Of a stretch of DNA of 64,000 bases, positions 1-10,153 are shown piece by piece. Positions within the stretch are counted from its first letter, which is position 1, and each line of letters starts with the position of its first letter. The translations under genes and the position numbers were made by a program. The stretch is taken from contig JARUPY010000539.1 in the NCBI GenBank assembly GCA_029817715.1, forward strand, positions 3,881,501 through 3,945,500. Direction: 5' to 3'. The stretch comes from Melastoma dodecandrum (lineage: Eukaryota; Streptophyta; Magnoliopsida; Myrtales; Melastomataceae). A model generated the notes under the pieces. That model was not told the DNA's origin. It was given only the letters and a program-made list of their open reading frames with translations, and did not search any database.

Positions 1-1
1 C

Positions 2-1190
2 ATGATAGAAAAAAGGGAGATCCAACTCACAGAAAACCCAAAGGTGTCAGTACCAAAATGGGTAACATCATCCCTTGCTTCAGTTTCACTTGATGATTCA
101 TCAGCTTCTACACCCTCTGAGAATTATTCAGAACCAGAATCCAATGACATTGTTTCTCAGAATTCAGCAGATGACAAGGACTCTGCTATTAGACATTACT
201 TTGAAAATTCTCCACATATTTTAATGGCAGATAAACATAGAATAGACTATGAAAGTCTATCAAAGGAATCAGAAGATTCACCTCATATTTTGATGGCAGA
301 GAGAGGTGAACACGGTCCTATAATTGATGAACCCATAGAGGAAAGTTTTTCAGATCAGCCTGTAGAAAGACAATAGTCCCATAAAAGATCAGATGAAGGA
401 ACTCTTAACCTTAAGTTTACATTTGATGATATTCCTCATACAAAATGGCCCCAGCGAATTCAGGACTTTTACGCTTGGTGTTTACATAAGAGATTGACAG
501 TGTTTTCTACATCTGACATCCTTGCAGACCTAACATCCAGGTTTACAGGAACATTCCTAATTTGGTGGAGATTGTTTCCAGAAGCAACTCAATTACAAAT
601 GATGAGCCTTCCCCTTCAGGATTTTATAGGTAATCTTTATACACATTTTATTGGAAGTTCCACTAACATCTTAGAAGAAAAAAAATAGAATTTTTTCATA
701 GAAAGTGTTGTTCATACAAACTGAAAGATCTTGACAGACACTACCTGAAGCTCTTACACTTGTTTATAAGCCTCGGAGGTGATGATTCTTTAAAGCCGGT
801 ATTTTTATCTTCAATACCCTCTCCGATATCTTCAATGGTTGAGAAAGGCTTGACTAACAAAAATTTGAAGATAGCTGATCTTACAATCGGACAGATACAA
901 CAAGAGATTCATCTAGCTCTTAACGAATTATGTCAAAGGAGAGAGATCATTCGAGGATTCCTCAAACAAGACAAAAGACGGGATACAATTTGCCAAAACA
1001 AGTCGACAAGGTACAAAATTAAATGTACACAACGAGACTTATGTGATTGTTCAAGAATTACAGGCTCTAAACCAACAAAGCTAAGCTCATTCAAAGGAGA
1101 CCGAAACGACATAACCCACGGATCAGTCAAAGGTCTAAACAATACAAGACTCCTTCGAAGAGATGGAAACGCTATTTAAGGAAAAAGTGG
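2..1190 (+). pseudogene. EPRV copy A coat-protein region, broken
   Basis: The first 124 codons (2-376) are open and form an acidic, Ser-rich segment. A second open piece (494-688) and a third (inside 760-1179) carry the conserved hydrophobic coat core, including motifs such as FTGTFLIWW and DFIGNLYTHFIG. The pieces lie in different frames. A poly-A tract at 677-686 is followed at once by a stop, and several stops lie between 688 and 760. Copy B has the same poly-A and stop at 21975-21986, so this break is older than the duplication or was copied between the units. In related viruses this region packages the RNA/DNA genome. No function is expected here. Confidence 0.75.
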
Positions 1191-2027
1191 ACCCCTGGAA
1201 GGAAGTCCTCCGAATGCTTCATTTGCAATAAGTCTGATCATTTTGTAAAGAGCTGTCCAAAGCAACAGAAGAAGCTAATTGCTCAAATCGAGAAGTTCTC
1301 TGGCATCTCATTAGATGATGATGATATTGAATCAGTTTTCTCTATTGATGATAAGCCGTCGTCACAAACAGTTTGTTGTCTTGAAGGAAACATAGATTCA
1401 GAAGAATCAAGTTCTGAAGACGAGTCTTATACTTCATTCACATCAGGAGAAGAGATTACTCGAAGAATATGTACTATCAGCGCTTATCCGAGCCCCACAA
1501 AGTCTCATGAAGTATTCCCGTACATAGCATCCTACCCTAGAAGAATACCATCTAGTGGGTTAATCACAGGATTCCGGGAAAATTTTGAGGAGACCAGAAA
1601 GACATTCCCTTTCATAGCTACCTTAGAAGTCTCCCCACACGCAAAGGTACAAGTATATTTTTCACCATATCACAGGCTTATTCCGAAAATAGCATTTATT
1701 GATACAGGAGCATCAGAAAGTATGATCAATCCAAGGATAGTACCTACGGAATTTCTAGACCCAGAGGAAAGGGCTTTCATGGCCGCATCTAGTGAACCAT
1801 TCTACACTCACCTTAAAACTAAACCCTTGAAGGTTATGATATTTCCTACATGCTCTGTCAAAAGTTCGCTGATTGCTACCGACCTTCCAGGGAGAGATTT
1901 AGTTTTAGGTTGGGATCTTTTACAACTAATGCCCAATATCAGGATTTTGCCTTCAGGAATGAAATTCAAAGGAAATTTCAAACCTTTCACCATAATCACA
2001 AGGATATACTCTATTGAACAAATTTAA
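1191..2027 (+). pseudogene. EPRV copy A zinc knuckle and aspartic protease
   Basis: One frame is open for roughly 280 codons without an early ATG. It contains a CCHC zinc knuckle (C-x2-C-x4-H-x4-C, CFICNKSDHFVKSC, about 1214-1255), a long acidic linker, then the retropepsin motif IAFIDTGASE at about 1689-1718. Further on, GRDLVLGWDLL at about 1894-1926 corresponds to the second conserved protease segment. It stops at 2025-2027. In the family the knuckle binds nucleic acid and the protease cleaves the polyprotein. The lack of a start fits its origin as an internal part of a polyprotein. Confidence 0.8.
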
Positions 2028-2183
2028 CAAGTATGTAGATTGTTCCAACCATCCTTTGCAGATAATTATACTGAATTCCTACAGAAATGTCCAAATCCCT
2101 TGTGGCAAAACCCAGATTTCCTCATCAGATTGCCATTCGAATAAAATGAGGATATCAATCCTACCGAAGCGAGTCACCCCGGC

Positions 2184-2948
2184 ATGAATCCTACTGACTC
2201 CTATTTGGCAAAAGAAGAGTGCATGGCTTTATTGCAAAAGGGATTAATTGAGCATTCAAACTCACAATGGGCATGTGAAGCATTTTATGTCAATAAATGG
2301 TCAGAACAAGCTAGAGGTAAAAAGAGACTAACCATAAATTGTCAGCTTCTGAATCACTTCTTACGGAATGACAAGTTCCCACTACCTAACAAGACGGCCT
2401 TGTTCTCATCTCTAGCAAAAGCCAAGATATTTTCTAAGTTTGATCTCAAAAGTAGATTTTGGCAGATAGGTATACAACCAGATGACAGATGGAAGACGAA
2501 ATTATGTATTCCCAATGGACATTTCCAATGGACAGTCTTACCATTTGGATTGAAAACTGCACCTTTATTATTTCAAAAGGCAATGACTCGTATTTTCTGG
2601 CCTATACAATCCTCAGCATTAATCGACATTGATGATATTATATTATTCAGTCCTGATAAAGAATCCCATGAAAGTTTGCTGAGACAGTTTGCCGAGATAC
2701 TCCAAAAATATGGTATTATGCTTTCTGAGAAAAAGGTGAAATTATTTGAAACTTCAATTGAATTTCTTGGAATGAGACTTTCAGATGGCAAATATCACCC
2801 TGGACCACACATTGCCCAAGAACTGCTAAAATTTCCATATACTCATCTAATTGTCAAACAGGTTCAACAATTTTTGGGAATTGTTAATTATTTAAGAGAT
2901 TTTATGCCTAAAATTAGCAGATATACTAGCCCCTTGAGGCACAGCTAA
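2184..2948 (+). pseudogene. EPRV copy A reverse transcriptase
   Basis: A 254-residue open segment with the pararetroviral RT core: the FDLKS block holding the first catalytic Asp, WQIGI, the block VLPFGLKTAP, and the active-site box, here DIDDI. The tyrosine normally before the IDD is replaced by Asp in both copies of this element. Copy A also has Arg in place of the usual Gly after FDLKS. The segment ends at a stop at 2946-2948. About 150 bases upstream, several stops separate it from the protease frame. In viruses this enzyme copies pregenomic RNA into DNA; the active-site changes make activity unlikely here. Confidence 0.85.
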
Positions 2949-2984
2949 AGAAAAATGCTTAGCCATGGGGACAAGCACAGACAG

Positions 2985-3543
2985 AAGCAATCCAATACTT
3001 GAAAACACAATTACAGCTCCTTCCACCACTACAGATTCTTTCCGATGGAACTAGAGTGTTACAGACAGACGCCAGTGACCTTTGTTGGGAAGCCATCTTA
3101 TCTAAAAAGGAAGGTAAGAAGCACATCTATGCTTACAAATCAGGGAAGTTCAACTAGCCAGAACATCATTATCATTCTACCATCAAAGAGATACTTGCAG
3201 TAAAATATGGAATAAAGAAGTTTGAGGTTCACTTGGTTGGATATCACTTCATTGTAGAGAGCGACCTCTCTTCATTCAGTTCAATGCTCAACTTCAGAAA
3301 GAAGAAGATACCGAATGCACAACTGCTACGATTAGCAGAATGGTTTTCACAATACTCCTTCACGGTCAGACATATCAAAGGTACTTCTAATGTAGTAGCA
3401 GACTTCCTGTCTAGAACTTTTGATATTACCCATCCTACTCTGCTGGAACATCCTAAACTACAGGCTATGTTCACAACCAAAGTATATAAGCCATATGAGT
3501 ACACTTCACTCCCTCCAGAAGTCCATCAGTATGCTCAGATATA
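2985..3543 (+). pseudogene. EPRV copy A RNase H
   Basis: RNase H follows the RT directly. Acidic residues of the fold can be seen in TDASD (about 3064), in KEILAV, in VESDL and in VVADFLSR near 3398-3417. A stop (TAG) interrupts the frame near 3154 and another ends it at 3542-3544. The part from 3233 to 3544 is open. In viruses RNase H removes the RNA template strand. This part is almost identical to copy B over about 250 bases from 3235. Confidence 0.78.
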
Positions 3544-3559
3544 AGATTTATTATCCAGA

Positions 3560-4375
3560 ACTTCTGAGATGATGCACAAATACTTGGTTCAGATTTTTAG
3601 AAAACATGGACAAATGTTCTTCCCGAAAGATGGAATGCATCCCAGATATCCTTTCCTACAAGCCATTCCAATCCATCCACTTGACATCTTTCCTAATGAA
3701 ATGGTTTTTATGGTATTTCTTTCATGCTCACATGGTTGCTCTAGAATTTACAACTGCAGATATGCTAGAATATTTGAATTCCCTTGGAAATCTTTAGACA
3801 TATACTCCTCACAGAAGGCCTCATGTACATATTGCAGAAGTATTATATTGGTTTGCACCACTACTACAGTGGAGAAATTGGTTTGAGTTCCACATGGACA
3901 AATTTACAAAATACCCCGACCTTACTGCCTATTCAACTTATTTGTTCACAGACATTGGCACTATGATCAGGGACTCCAAGCAATAGTTGCAATTTATACA
4001 ATTGATGATTTTGCACAACTTCTACATTCTTTGACTCTATGTGCAGAAGACATCTTTTCAGACTGGGAGGACTATCTTGCAAACAAAGAACTTTTGAAAC
4101 GAAGATTACGCAGAGAAAATGGGTTCCCTTATTTGACACAAGATGAAATTATTCAGTCACGAATCCGAGACACTATCCCAGATCGTGTTTATGAACTCCA
4201 ATGTGCACTCCATTATCATATGCACCACAACACTAATTGGGATGAGTTGGCCAATGAATTTTTAAGTTTGGTTGATCTACAAGAAGAAGGCCCAGGACCA
4301 TCCTCAAGATTTAAGAGGCAAGATCATGATCCAGACAATCCAGACCCACATGGGAACCGGCCCAAAATTGATTAA
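3560..4375 (+). pseudogene. EPRV copy A C-terminal polyprotein tail, function unknown
   Basis: Sequence after RNase H that reads as protein in broken pieces (3569-3886 region, then 4031-4375). The last piece ends with an acidic, Asp/Pro/His-rich tail and a stop at 4373-4375. Copy B has the same tail at about 27740-28326, with both synonymous and non-synonymous changes. I do not recognise a named domain. It could be a polyprotein extension or a separate downstream reading frame of the virus. Confidence 0.55.
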
Positions 4376-4394
4376 AGACAAGCATGTACGCACA

Positions 4395-4530
4395 TACGAA
4401 GATTCTTTGAAGATAAGATTGTACAAAGATGTTTTGAAGATAAGGTTGTACAAAGATGCTCTGGAGATAAGGTTGTACAAAGAAGCTCTGGAGATAAGGT
4501 TGTACAAAGATGCTCTGGAGACCAAGGACG
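4395..4530 (+). repeat. 27-bp tandem repeat with GATAAGG motifs, EPRV copy A
   Basis: About five head-to-tail units of 27 bp, each carrying GATAAGG (or GATAAGA) and TTGTACAAA. The array lies about 90 bp upstream of the TATA box at 4622. Copy B has only about three units (28349-28432). GATAAG is the plant I-box/GATA core and such sites are common in pararetrovirus promoters, so an enhancer role is a reasonable inference. The unit length is a multiple of three and also reads as a 9-residue peptide repeat. Confidence 0.75.
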
Positions 4531-4554
4531 ATAAGACAAGATAGCTTTGGTTGC

Positions 4555-4665
4555 TTTCTGTAAAAACTTAGTACAGGCAACGTGGCTTAACCACAGCCTA
4601 ATTTTCCTTCTCATCTTGTAATATAAATACCCCCTCGATCAGAGGAAGGAGAAAAAGAGGAGAAA
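4555..4665 (+). promoter_or_regulatory. Pararetrovirus-type promoter, copy A
   Basis: TATAAATA at 4622-4629 is followed by CCCCTCGATCAGAGG and a purine-rich AGGAGAAAAAGAGG stretch. The layout (repeat array, TATA box, GA-rich start region, long leader) is that of a 35S-like pararetrovirus promoter. The same block is at 28490-28575 in copy B. Confidence 0.65.
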
Positions 4666-5143
4666 AATAGACAACACTTTGAAAACTTCTCTCATCCATA
4701 AGTTTCTAAATTTTCTCCCAAGGGCAATAGTAGCGGCAGCGGCATTCTATTTCTCAACCTCTCAGAAACCTCTCTACCTTCGATAAACCCAAAAATATTC
4801 AAAAAACTAAAAACCGAAAAACATTCAGAAAACCAGAAAACCCAAATCCTATTGTGTTCATACTATCTTCATATTGTCTTCATGTTTTTATTCTAAGTCT
4901 TATTATCATTATCCTTATGTTATGTTTCTATGATCTTTGTTGTCATTACAATCTTTCATCATATTCTTTAAAGAGCTTTACTGCCTCACTAGTAATTTGC
5001 TTGGCCGAATCCCCGTCTAGGTTAAAGGCTGTTTAAAGTATTGTTTTCTTTATTGTGGAATCTCTGCTGCATCGTAAAGCTACTAGCTTCGCCCAAGAAG
5101 ACCAATTTGCCGCTTAGGAGGGCTGTCAGGCACCGGTCAAGGC

Positions 5144-5545
5144 TTGATATTGGTAGTAAGTAAAAGCATGAGACCCCCTTTGAGGAGACAGTTCTGCAGA
5201 CCTCATTTCCCACAGTATTGGAGAATATGCCATCATTATATCCAAGAGTTTGTCGTTAGAGAAATAGAAATACGAGCCTGGAACTGCCCATCGTTTATCA
5301 GACTCATCCAGTTCCGTATCTATCAGCTTGGTATTTACTTAGAGTATAAAGCTATTAAGTTTATCATCAACCAGGTTGATGCTTTTATCACTTATGAATT
5401 AGAGACGGATCTCGAAAAGAATTGGTATCTAGATCCTTATCCTTATCAAGTACGTCGTAGTTGGAAAAAGCTTAAGGAATATAGCCAGTACAGAACTTAT
5501 CTTCGCTGGTACCTCAAAACCTGCTTATATTTAAACTCTGTTTAA
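5144..5545 (+). CDS. Open frame in EPRV leader region, function unknown
   Basis: A 133-codon open frame about 500 bp downstream of the promoter. From about residue 35 it is rich in Tyr, Ile, Leu and charged residues, and several stretches (for example DAFITYELETDLE, and PYPYQVR followed by SWKKLKEYSQYR) are preserved in copy B at 29150-29452. There stops break the N-terminal part, but the C-terminal part stays open to the same end. I do not recognise the family. It may be a second viral ORF, or the leader may be recently joined to a different sequence. The initiating ATG is uncertain. Confidence 0.4.
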   Translation: MILVVSKSMRPPLRRQFCRPHFPQYWRICHHYIQEFVVREIEIRAWNCPSFIRLIQFRIYQLGIYLEYKAIKFIINQVDAFITYELETDLEKNWYLDPYPYQVRRSWKKLKEYSQYRTYLRWYLKTCLYLNSV

Positions 5546-5750
5546 GACCCTCCGCTCCGCATAATTCTCTATGCTCTGTTTAGGCTTGTTGTCCTATTCC
5601 ATGTTTAAAGTCTTGTTTAAGTTTGATCATGTATTTCCGATCTTGTACGACTCATTCTCTTGTGTATCTTATTATCTAATCTTAATGAGTTGTTAGCCGA
5701 TCACATATCTCTGGTATTATTTATAAATAAAAGTAAATAAAAAATTATAC

Positions 5751-7260
5751 AATATATATATATAGATATATTAAAGGCCCCATTCTCTAATCATTACCAT
5801 GAAGGTTGTCAAAATCAACATCTTACGTCGATCGGAAGGAGTCCGTAAAATCGTAACTCGCAATATCGTACGTGAAATCAGAAGATTTTATAAAATTATA
5901 ATTTGAAAACACAGAATTATAATTTGACGTACATGTGTATGTGTAATAATTACATTACGAGAATTCAAATATATTATTATCAAAATATGACTTGTTATTG
6001 ACTTACGTCGATTTTAACAAAACTGTGCAAAAATAAAAAATTTATTGATTATTTTAGTAAAAAATCCAGCAATTTTTTACATAAAAAATTACTAAAAAAA
6101 TTGATCTTGGTTTCAAAAACTCATCATACAAAATTTATTTTATTTGAGATGAATTTTTGTATAAGTAAATTTACGCTGTTGAATAATTCCTTCTCATACT
6201 CTCTTTTTTTTTTTAATAAAGTTTTACCTTTACTAAACTTGTAGTCGAATATTTTACTTAACTATAGTGCTTTAGTAAAATAGATTTGTAATAATAATAA
6301 TAATAAAAGACTAAAATCACCAGCACGTTTGTTCCAGAGGATGCCAAGGAAAGAGCAGACTGCATGAGGGATTGGATTGAAGAGAGAAAGAGATGCGACA
6401 GGACTTCGATCTCTTCTATCAACCCACTTCTTCTCCTCCTTCCCTCTCCTTCCCCATTAATCGGCAACTAGCCCCTCTCCCGCCGCCGAGGAAATGGGTT
6501 TTGGCGACACGGAGACAACCTTGTTGAGGAGGAGGGTCGGCGACGCGGAGGAGGTTCTTCTGCCACTTCAATTCACTTCACTCCAGGTTCTTTCGGTGAC
6601 AAGTAATGGGGGGACAAAGGGCTGATGGGATTTAGGGTTTGGTTAAAAAAGCCGAGGGTGATTGAAGGGGAGGGAGAAGATTTGGTTTTGGATTGGAAAA
6701 CGGGCGTTTTCATAAATGTAGAAAGTAGTATCATAAAAAGGATTTCACTCCCACGATTCCACCTCCGATTTCACGATCCCACGACAATTTTACCGAAAAA
6801 CGATTTTTAATTCTTTTTAACTCGTAACAACCCCTGAACTCAAGAATTCTCTCTCTTTATCATCAATCGAATAACTGTTCGCGACCCAGGATTCTATTTT
6901 ATCACCAATCCAATTGATGTTGGCATTTTTTTTCTTATCAATGAATAGATCTCTTTACTTGTATGACTTAAATGTGTCGTAATTTTTTAAAAAGTGATTT
7001 GATGAATGGGATTTTGTATAATACCCACGGGGATATCGTATTAATTTGACCCATAAGCGGGACCACCATCCCATAGTCACCGCCAAAAGCAGGTATTTCT
7101 TAACGAAATAAATCAATTTCTATCTCCGTGTAAAATCGCAGGTGTTTAAAAAACGATTTTACATACTATAATTACCATCGGATAAAAATATTTTGTTTGT
7201 TTTGGCAATTTATCCAGAACCCACGAAATTGACTAAATTTAGTGGTGGTTACTTTGACTC
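5751..7260. other. AT-rich flank shared with unit B; no gene recognised
   Basis: This matches 29650-29815 and then 42378-43320, with the Sirevirus-like element inserted in unit B at the position equivalent to 5931. It holds a (TAA)n microsatellite at about 6289-6307 and a GC-rich patch at 6415-6600 with a short frame beginning MGFGDTE (6494) that is also present near 42921. A further match to 16125-16600 covers the part from about 6690. No gene is supported. Confidence 0.7.
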
Positions 7261-7900
7261 TTAGGGGTGTCTCCAGCCAGAAAGAAAAAGACATTACACC
7301 ACTGGAGGGATGTCTTAATAAAAAGATATTAAGAAAAAGACACTCTCAGGGATGTCTTCATTAAAAAAGATAAAAAATGATATCTTAATAAGGACGTCAA
7401 ATCAAGAAAAAAGACATTTAAGAAGGAGACACTCTTAGGGATGTCTTAATAAAAAAAGACAAAAAAATGATATCTTAATAAAGTGGTCAAGTCAAGAAAA
7501 AGTAGGTGTCTTAATAAAAAGACTGAGTAGTGTAGGTGGGAACCCTCGACTTAGTTCCGAAACCATTCTCGACTTAGTTCCGAAACCAAACCTCGACTTA
7601 GTTCCGAAATCATTATTGTATTTTCATTTTCATTTTCAACGGATAAATATATTTTGTTTGTTTCTGCAATTTTAACCAGAACCCACGAAATTGGCTAAAA
7701 ATTTAGTCGTGGGTACTTTGACTCTTTGGGGCGTCTCCAGCAAGAAAGAAAAAGACATTACACCACTGGAGGGATGTATTAAGAAAAAGACACTCTTAAT
7801 AAAAAAGGGTGGATGTATTAAGAAAAAGACACTCTTAATAAAAAAGGGCGGATGTATTAAGAAAAAGACACTCTTAATAAAAAAGGGTGTGATATACATT
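7260..7900. repeat. Tandem repeats upstream of TIR-NBS copy 1
   Basis: Three local arrays. First, diverged repeats of AAGACA...GGATGTCTTAATAAAA at 7280-7530. Second, three copies of CTCGACTTAGTTCCGAAA at about 7546-7609. Third, three near-perfect units of about 37 bp (GATGTATTAAGAAAAAGACA plus an A-rich tail) at 7773-7890. These arrays end about 40 bases before the TIR-NBS start. They are absent upstream of the other two TIR copies, so the promoter of copy 1 differs from its relatives. Confidence 0.75.
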
Positions 7901-7937
7901 TAAGACCGAGTGTTTCTCCGTGTAAACTCGCCAACAA

Positions 7938-10153
7938 ATGATGCGGTGTGGAGTGATATTTGCTCATTTGGAAGGAATGCAGCCCCTGCATAAGGCTGCA
8001 GGGACAGATTCATCGGATGCTCCTCCTACTCTGTCCAGCTGCCCCTCCCTGGATAACTTCCACGTCTTCCTCAGCTTCCGAGGGCGTGACGTCCGGAACA
8101 CTTATCTTAGCCACCTCCACCGTGCTCTCATACGAGAGGGTATCCGAGCTTATGTCGATGGTCAGGACCTCCAAAGTGGAGATGCCATCACCCCCTCGCT
8201 CAAGAAGGCCATATGGAGCACGAGGATCGCCATCATCATCTTCTCCGTCAACTACGCCTCCTCCCGCTGGTGCCTAGATGAGCTAGCCCAGATAATGGAT
8301 CGTAGGAAACAGGGCAAGCTCGTCGTGAAGCCTGTATTCTACAGGGTTGAACCACGGGAGGTGAGGATGCCGAGGGATAGCTATGCGAAGGCCCTCGCTG
8401 CACATGAGCTGAAGCTTGGGAAGCACTCCCACGTAGTGAGGAGATGGAGGGAAGCACTGCATGAAGCCGGTAACTTGTCTGGTTGGCATCTGGATGAGAA
8501 CAGGTATGCATGCACCTTCTTCCCCGTTTCAATCTTTGATAATGGGAATGTCATAAAAATTTACTTTGCTGATTGTCATGGTGTACGCTGTAACTCGAAA
8601 TATTTTTCACTTTTTTTCTTATAATGGCTCCGATAGAAATGAATCAGAACTCATCGAGGAGATTGTTAAGGACGTGAATGTGGTATTAGACAGGACGCAT
8701 TTGGATGTCACCAAATATCCCGTTGGAATCGAATCCCAAGTTACACAGATCAAGAATCTGCTGAATTTGGAGTCGAATGAGGTCCACTTGGTTGGAATAT
8801 GGGGAATGGGGGGTGCTGGAAAGACGACTCTTGCCAAAGCCCTGTTTAATATAGTAGCAGATGGTTTTGATGGATGTGCCTTTTTGCCTGATGTAAGGCA
8901 GGACACGGCCAATCCAAGTGTTGGCCTGGCTAAGTTGCAGGAAAAGCTTCTGTCGCAGGTGTTGGGGCGAAATGAGGTGAATGTGCAGAGCATTGCCAGT
9001 GGAATTAGTCGCATAAAGGATAGGCTCTGTCAAAGAAAGGTCCTCCTGTTACTCGACGACGTTAATAGTGGAGAGCAACTGGAAGCATTGGCAGGAGGAC
9101 TGGACTGGTTTGGGAATGGGAGTAGGATTCTTGTTACGACTAGGGACAGGTCCATACTAAGGGCACATAACGTTCATGTCGTTCATGCGGTAGAGGGATT
9201 ACCTTACATGCAAGCATTAAAACTCTTTAGCAAGCATGCTTTCGGAGAGAATGATAGTCCCAACATCTCAAAGTATCTCGTAGATAGATTCCTGACTTAC
9301 TGCAGCGGACTTCCCTTGGCCTTGGTGGGTTTGGGTTCTCTGCTCCGTAATCGGGAGGAACAATATTGGGAAAGCAGGTTGAAGTTGCTCGAACAACAGG
9401 GTCCGTGTCAAAAGATTGAAAAAGTACTCCGAGTCGGCTTCGATGAGTTGGACCAGAATGCTCAAGAGGTTTTCCTGGTGATAGCTTACTTCTTCGCAGG
9501 GGAGACCAGATGGGAAATAGAAAAAGCTATAAATGCTTGTGGTTTCGTGGCATCACTCGGAATAGACATGCTTATTGAGAAATCCCTCATAACCATCGTT
9601 GAGGATACTACTTGCGGTTTCATCGTTGAGAGAGTGGAGATACATCCCTTGCTTCAGTTGATGGGTCGTAACATTGCTCGTCATGGAAATCCTAAGAATG
9701 AATACGGGAAGCATGTCAGGCAATGGCCGGTCTGTATGTGCACATGCCACGTGCTGTCGAATGGAATGGTAAGATCTACCTTTCTGATTTTTTCTCTTTT
9801 TCCGGTGTAGTGGGCACTTGGTAGCAGGCGCAAACAATATAATATACAAGGAAGCAAATTTTGAGAATAGAAGTATCTACTTGTAGGGAACCAACACTGA
9901 AAAAGGCATTGGAGTACTATCACCTCGTTCTAAAGAAGAAGTGCTAGCAAACTGGGAGAAGCCAGTACCACTTATACCTGGGAATGCACAAGACCATGGA
10001 GATCCCACGTGTTCAGGTCATAAGTTACATGTGAACGAAGGGTGTGCATATTCCGCACCAAATACTTCCTTTAGCAAACCCCAAGAGTTCAATGTTCACG
10101 ATTCTGTGTGGTGCAAGAGAATCACCGGCCACGGTCCACGAGCTCCTCTGTAG
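7938..10153 (+). CDS. TIR-NBS resistance-type protein without LRR, copy 1
   Basis: Predicted exons 7938-8503, 8637-9768 and 9887-10153 have GT-AG borders and matching phases, giving 654 residues. A TIR domain covers about residues 40-185: FLSFRGRDVR, SRWCLDEL with the Glu typical of TIR NADases, then PVFYRVEP. An NB-ARC domain follows: P-loop GMGGAGKTT near residue 247, Kin-2 LLLLDDV near 325, RNBS-B GSRILVTTRD and GLPL near 412. The MHD position reads IHP near 522 instead of MHD. The last exon resembles the short linker after NB-ARC (GTNTEKGIGVL) but contains no LRR, so the protein is of TIR-NBS (TN) type. Such proteins act in cytosol and nucleus as immune receptors or partners. The frame is open from the first ATG. 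It is almost identical to copy 2 (43.6-45.8 kb), with five amino-acid differences by eye in the 414 codons from 8566. Whether it is expressed is unknown. Confidence 0.8.

Larger units (their letters stand above)
1..5750 (+). mobile_element. Endogenous pararetrovirus (Caulimoviridae-like), copy A, 5'-truncated by window
   Basis: A degenerate plant pararetrovirus integrated in the genome. Visible in order are a coat-protein region, a CCHC zinc knuckle, an aspartic protease with a DTGA motif, reverse transcriptase, RNase H, a C-terminal tail, a tandem-repeat array, a TATA-type promoter and a leader-like region. There is no integrase, which separates it from LTR retrotransposons. The gene order resembles petuvirus/florendovirus-type viruses, but the genus is not certain. 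Frames are broken many times by stops and shifts, so it is a fossil. The same sequence recurs as copy B from about 18970 to 29815; position 1 here corresponds to about 21300 there, so the movement-protein part of copy A lies left of the window. The right border is uncertain because the flank is shared by both copies. Confidence 0.88.

Noticed and set aside
4304..4614. Minus-strand repetitive frames
   Set aside because: Created by the 27-bp tandem repeat, whose length is a multiple of three.
5424..5440. TTGGTATCTAGATCC as a pararetrovirus tRNA-Met primer site
   Set aside because: Only partly matches TGGTATCAGAGCC and lies inside a conserved reading frame, far from the promoter; not convincing.
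6494..6620. Short frame starting MGFGDTE, present in both units
   Set aside because: Too short, unknown and found only in the duplicated flank; conservation is explained by the duplication.
8248..8532. Minus-strand frames over the TIR exons (also 17103-17408, 43904-44188)
   Set aside because: Present only because the GC-rich sense exon leaves antisense frames open; no independent support.
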